DNA of 64,000 nt from Candidatus Melainabacteria bacterium (lineage in GTDB: Bacteria; Cyanobacteriota; Vampirovibrionia; Obscuribacterales; Obscuribacteraceae): positions 2,790,001-2,854,000 of the forward strand of contig CP064963.1 in the NCBI GenBank assembly GCA_016699165.1, written 5' to 3'. This document shows, one piece after another, positions 60,652-64,000 of the stretch (positions within the stretch are counted from its first letter, which is position 1; each line of letters starts with the position of its first letter). The position numbers and the translations under genes were made by a program. The notes under the pieces are model-generated. The model was not told the DNA's origin. It saw only the letters and a program-made list of their open reading frames with translations, and did not search any database.

Positions 60652-62811
60652 GTGAAGAAAGCAATCAGTTTCGAGCTTCAATCAAATAACATAGCCATTA
60701 TCACCATAGATTTGCCTGATAGCAAAGTCAATTTGTTATCGCGCGATACCATGTTAGAACTGGATCAGTGCATTGAAGAAGCCAAAAGCAAAAACGCAAA
60801 AGGCATAATAGTTTGCTCTGGCAAAGAAGATAATTTTGGTGCAGGAGCTGATGTGCAACAGATTCGCGCCTTACAAAACGAGCCTCCAGAGCACTGCTAC
60901 GAAGCGTCCAAAATGGGTAAGGAAGTATTTGCCAAGCTGGCTTCACTCAATTCACTTGCCGCAGTGCATGGAACCTGCCTTGGTGGATTTACCGAGCTTG
61001 CTTTAGCTTGCAAATACCGCATTGCAAGCCCGGATAAGAAAACACAAATTGGCGTTCCTGAAATTCAATTAGGTTTTGTTCCTGGTTGGGGTGCGACAGT
61101 TAGACTGCCGCGCCTGATTGGCGCCGAGCAAGCATTTAAGCTTATTTCTACTGGTAAAAATGTCGACGCCAAGAAAGCTTACAAGCTTGGAGTGGTGGAC
61201 CAAATAGTTGAGAAAGATAATTTTATAGCTGAAGCAAATGAGATACTGAGCGGTAAAGAACCTAAAAGAGCGTCTGTTCCCATCGATAAATCTTTACGCC
61301 GTTTCTTTATCGACAAGACTCCCATTGGTCAGGCACTATTTGCAAAAATGGCTAAGGGTGCGGTTTATGCTGCCACTAAAGGGAAGTACCCAGCTCCACC
61401 TGAAGCACTGAAAGTGGTACTGAAAGCGATATCAACTGACGAAGATAAATTAGATAGTGTTTTTGATAAAGAGTCGCAGGCTTTTGCAAAGCTCGCAACT
61501 ACGCCTGTTTCGTCTAATTTAGTCAATATCTTTTTTGCTCAAACTGAATCTAAGAAAACAAATTTTGACACTAAAAATAGTGAAAAACCCAAAGTGATTG
61601 GTGTGCTTGGAGCTGGAGTAATGGGTGCTGGAATAGCTCAGGCAGCTGCTTACAAGGGTTTTGAAGTTTATCTAAAAGACATTGATCAAGCAGCGCTCGA
61701 TAAAGGCGTTCAAACAGTCAAAGGACTTTTTGATAATCTGGTCGAAAAGGGCAGAATGAGCGAGTCTGAAGCCAAAGAAAAATTCGCTTTGCTCAAGGGC
61801 ACACTTAGTTATAATGACATGAGTAATTGCGATATTGTTATAGAAGCAGTTTTAGAGAAGCTTTCGGTCAAAGAAGCTGTGCGTGCCGAGCTAGAGAAAG
61901 TAATAACCAAGCCATTTATTTTTGCGTCCAACACCTCTTCGCTTTCTATATCAGAGATGGCAAAAGGCTCTCGCCATGAAGACAAAGTAGTTGGAGTGCA
62001 TTTTTTCAATCCAGTGCACAAGATGCCGCTTGTAGAAATTGTGCGTGGCGACAAAACATCAAGTGAAACTGAGGCATTAGCTCAAGAATTTGCTATGAAG
62101 CTTGGCAAAACAACTGTGATTACGGGCGATGCGCCTGGATTTGTAGTGAATCGAATTTTGGCTCCATACATGCGCGAAGCCATTGTTATGGCGCAAGATG
62201 GCGTGCCGATGGCTGACATAGAGAAAGCGGCACTTTCATTTGGAATGCCAATGGGTCCGTTCGCACTGCTTGATGAAGTAGGTCTGGACATTGCTTCGCA
62301 CGTAATCAAAACATTGCACCAAGGGCTTGGGGAGCGGATGGTGCCACCTGCAGTGATGGCCGAAATAGACAATTTGAAATTACTTGGGCGAAAAGGCAAA
62401 AAAGGAATTTATCTTTATAATGAAAAAGGCGACAGACAATTCGTCAAAGAAAAAAAGAAAAAGCGTTATCTTTTCAATCCAGACGTTGAAGCCATTATGG
62501 CCAAGCACTCTAAGGGCTTGAAAAAAACTGCAGGCGAAATTCAAGACCGTCTTTTTCTGGCAATGGCAGCCGAAGCGGCGCGATGCCTGGAAGAAAAGGT
62601 TGTTACTGCTCCCTCTCAACTGGATTTAGCTATGATTTTTGGCATAGGTTTTCCACCTTTTGTTGGTGGAATCTGTCGCTATATGGATTCCATGGGGGTC
62701 GCACTGGCATATCAGAAGCTTAGCTACCTAGCCCAGGTAGCTGGTCTCAACTACGAGCCGTGCAAGCTTCTTGAAGAAATGGCAATGCAAAGAAAGAGCT
62801 TTTATCAATAG
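60652..62811 (+). CDS. Bifunctional enoyl-CoA hydratase / 3-hydroxyacyl-CoA dehydrogenase, FadJ-like
   Basis: The 719-residue enzyme starts at GTG 60652. The N-terminal crotonase domain (~1-190) has DNFGAGADVQQI and AAVHGTCLGGFTELALACKYR with a catalytic Glu; QLGFVPGWGATVRLPR follows. The dehydrogenase part has the NAD-binding loop IGVLGAGVMGAGIAQAAA (~315) and the His in VGVHFFNPVHKMPLVEIV, then the C-terminal HCDH domains (GFVVNRILAPYMREA). It converts enoyl-CoA to 3-ketoacyl-CoA for the thiolase encoded just upstream. Confidence 0.95.
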   Translation: MKKAISFELQSNNIAIITIDLPDSKVNLLSRDTMLELDQCIEEAKSKNAKGIIVCSGKEDNFGAGADVQQIRALQNEPPEHCYEASKMGKEVFAKLASLNSLAAVHGTCLGGFTELALACKYRIASPDKKTQIGVPEIQLGFVPGWGATVRLPRLIGAEQAFKLISTGKNVDAKKAYKLGVVDQIVEKDNFIAEANEILSGKEPKRASVPIDKSLRRFFIDKTPIGQALFAKMAKGAVYAATKGKYPAPPEALKVVLKAISTDEDKLDSVFDKESQAFAKLATTPVSSNLVNIFFAQTESKKTNFDTKNSEKPKVIGVLGAGVMGAGIAQAAAYKGFEVYLKDIDQAALDKGVQTVKGLFDNLVEKGRMSESEAKEKFALLKGTLSYNDMSNCDIVIEAVLEKLSVKEAVRAELEKVITKPFIFASNTSSLSISEMAKGSRHEDKVVGVHFFNPVHKMPLVEIVRGDKTSSETEALAQEFAMKLGKTTVITGDAPGFVVNRILAPYMREAIVMAQDGVPMADIEKAALSFGMPMGPFALLDEVGLDIASHVIKTLHQGLGERMVPPAVMAEIDNLKLLGRKGKKGIYLYNEKGDRQFVKEKKKKRYLFNPDVEAIMAKHSKGLKKTAGEIQDRLFLAMAAEAARCLEEKVVTAPSQLDLAMIFGIGFPPFVGGICRYMDSMGVALAYQKLSYLAQVAGLNYEPCKLLEEMAMQRKSFYQ

Positions 62812-62861
62812 AGATAAATAACTGATATACTGGTCCAGTTGTAAGTTACTGGATTTTCAGA

Positions 62862-62960
62862 ATGACTCCAATTAGCGTCGGTGACAAAATAGCTTTTGTA
62901 GTAGGAATGCTCTTCTTAGTAGTAGTTCTTGCTCAAAGTGCACACCATTTCTCGCATTAA
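62862..62960 (+). CDS. Possible single-helix membrane peptide (32 aa)
   Basis: ATG 62862 to TAA 62960 reads MTPISVGDKIAFVVGMLFLV and a His-rich end AHHFSH. One hydrophobic helix fills most of it. The ribosome binding site is weak. It ends 8 bp before the convergent TPR gene stop. Small proteins of this type exist, but coding evidence is thin. Confidence 0.4.
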   Translation: MTPISVGDKIAFVVGMLFLVVVLAQSAHHFSH

Positions 62961-62968
62961 TAAGTCGC

Positions 62969-64000
62969 TCAATCTAGCGATGATGCCGCTCTCTCTGGGT
63001 CTGCCGGGGCAAGCCATCGCTCACGTATTTCTTTAGCTTCTAAGCCCAGACGTTTTGAATCTTCTAGTTTGCCCTTAATAGAGCCAGCTTTGCTCATGAC
63101 GTCAAGGGCTCTGGAGCGCGCCAATTGTTCCACTGGTAATTTGGCGTTTTCAAGCAATGCAAGTGCTTCTTGTCCACAATTGAGCGCTTTTTCTGTTTCG
63201 TTGGTCGAAATATAGACACGACCAAGAGCACTTAAAACATTAGCCATGTAATATGGCGTGCTTAGATGCTCTTCCCTGATTTTGCGAGCACTTTTTAGAA
63301 GAGGAAGTGCCTGTTCATAATTGTTTTGTGCAAGATAGGTCAGAGCTAATTCGTACTGAGTAGAAGCAAGTGCAAGTGTCATCGGTTTTATTTTGTCTGG
63401 GCTCAGGATGCCGATTCGCGACGAGTCTTTAGGAATTGTCTGTGCTTGACGCAATTTGTCTTCAATTGATTTTATTGAACGTTTTCCTGCTTCCACTGCC
63501 TGTTTATACATTTTTTTGTCGCGCAAAATAGAGCCAAAAGTTTCGTACAACATTCCTTTGGTAGGCATGGATAGGTTAAGAGACTGCTGTGCCAGTTTTT
63601 TGTATTGGTCTGGAATATCCTCAAGACTGCTTGATGCAGTCAAATTTTCGTTCACTACACAAGCCTCAATTCCATGTCGAATTGCCTTTTCAGCTTCGTC
63701 AAAACGAGCGTCGGCTTTCAGTACTTCGGCTAGAAGTCCGTACATGAGTGCGGTTTCGTAGCTGTATGGAGAAAAGTTTCCGACCAGAAATAGATACAAT
63801 CGACAAAGAGATTCTGCTTGTTTTAGCCTTCGCTGCTGGTATAAGCTTGCCACCAGAGATGGTGCAGTAGAAAAAACCATAACGATGCTCAATCCACCAA
63901 AGAAAAACACGCAAATGTTCACCGCTTTTTTCAAAAGTTCGTCTTTAAAAAAAGGCTCTATAAGCGTCGCTGCCATCATTATGGGGGCAATGTATAAGAT
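62969..64000 (-). CDS. TPR-repeat protein with N-terminal membrane segment (5' end outside window)
   Basis: The frame is open through the right window edge, so the true start may lie beyond 64000; an internal ATG is at 63979. A hydrophobic segment (AVNICVFFFGGLSIVMVFST) is followed by tetratricopeptide-like helix pairs: LMYGLLAEVLKADARFDEAEK, LASTQYELALTYLAQNNYEQ and VLSALGRVYISTNETEKALN. TPR domains bind protein partners. No catalytic domain is seen. Confidence 0.8.
   Translation of the reverse strand: MLYIAPIMMAATLIEPFFKDELLKKAVNICVFFFGGLSIVMVFSTAPSLVASLYQQRRLKQAESLCRLYLFLVGNFSPYSYETALMYGLLAEVLKADARFDEAEKAIRHGIEACVVNENLTASSSLEDIPDQYKKLAQQSLNLSMPTKGMLYETFGSILRDKKMYKQAVEAGKRSIKSIEDKLRQAQTIPKDSSRIGILSPDKIKPMTLALASTQYELALTYLAQNNYEQALPLLKSARKIREEHLSTPYYMANVLSALGRVYISTNETEKALNCGQEALALLENAKLPVEQLARSRALDVMSKAGSIKGKLEDSKRLGLEAKEIRERWLAPADPERAASSLD

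Overview
This window reads as chromosomal DNA of a large-genome, non-photosynthetic bacterium. It holds the classical origin neighbourhood: rpmH, rnpA, yidD, yidC and khpB on the minus strand, with dnaA and dnaN on the plus strand. My best guess is the Melainabacteria/Vampirovibrionia side of the cyanobacterial phylum (Obscuribacter-like). That rests on overall gene flavour (Alb3-like YidC with a large insert, ClpC, divergent FtsH, many short secreted or membrane orphans), not on a search. No tRNA, rRNA or CRISPR array was recognised.

Layout. 0-9 kb: end of a NupC-type nucleoside transporter, a sigma-70 family factor, an amino-acid permease, an unknown GC-rich gene, a DUF900 hydrolase and a large orphan protein. 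9-21 kb: ftsH, ykgJ-type protein plus clpC, topA, tsaE, coaE and a DUF7079/EF-Tu-domain-like fusion. 21-27.5 kb is the most accessory-looking part: an orphan gene behind a structured leader with a terminator-like hairpin, a duplicated ~93-bp structured element in front of two tiny genes, then an array of 23-bp iterated repeats (14-bp core AT-rich plus CGCGG, 9-bp spacers) directly upstream of a DUF4143-type AAA ATPase and a membrane-anchored two-repeat partner. 27.6-34.3 kb: small secreted protein, thioesterase, SnoaL-like protein and a 1670-residue PD-(D/E)XK nuclease / SF1 helicase / proline-rich / double zinc-ribbon protein. 34.5-39.2 kb: small secreted and membrane proteins, a thioredoxin-coiled-coil protein, and a Tat-exported intradiol dioxygenase-like protein. 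39.3-45 kb: origin region. 45-49.6 kb: orphans, a DUF1573-cytochrome c protein and TerC. 49.6-62.8 kb: lipid metabolism (alpha/beta hydrolase, two patatin-like proteins, acyl-CoA ligase, thiolase FadI-like, FadJ-like multifunctional enzyme), interrupted by two copies of one IS1595-like element. The window ends inside a TPR gene.

Two styles of gene are interleaved. Housekeeping genes such as dnaA, dnaN, clpC and topA use mixed, AT-leaning codons. Another set (sigma factor, 4282-5214, ftsH, 21844-24172, 35238-38575, 45571-46604, the acyl-CoA ligase) uses strongly C/G-ending codons. Members of this set usually stand alone, with a GAAAGGA-like ribosome binding site, a long leader and a strong terminator. 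This bias creates long antisense open frames, which are not listed as genes.

The lipid genes form a plausible route: the hydrolases/patatins release fatty acids, the ligase makes acyl-CoA, and FadJ/FadI carry out hydration, oxidation and thiolysis. No acyl-CoA dehydrogenase lies in the window.
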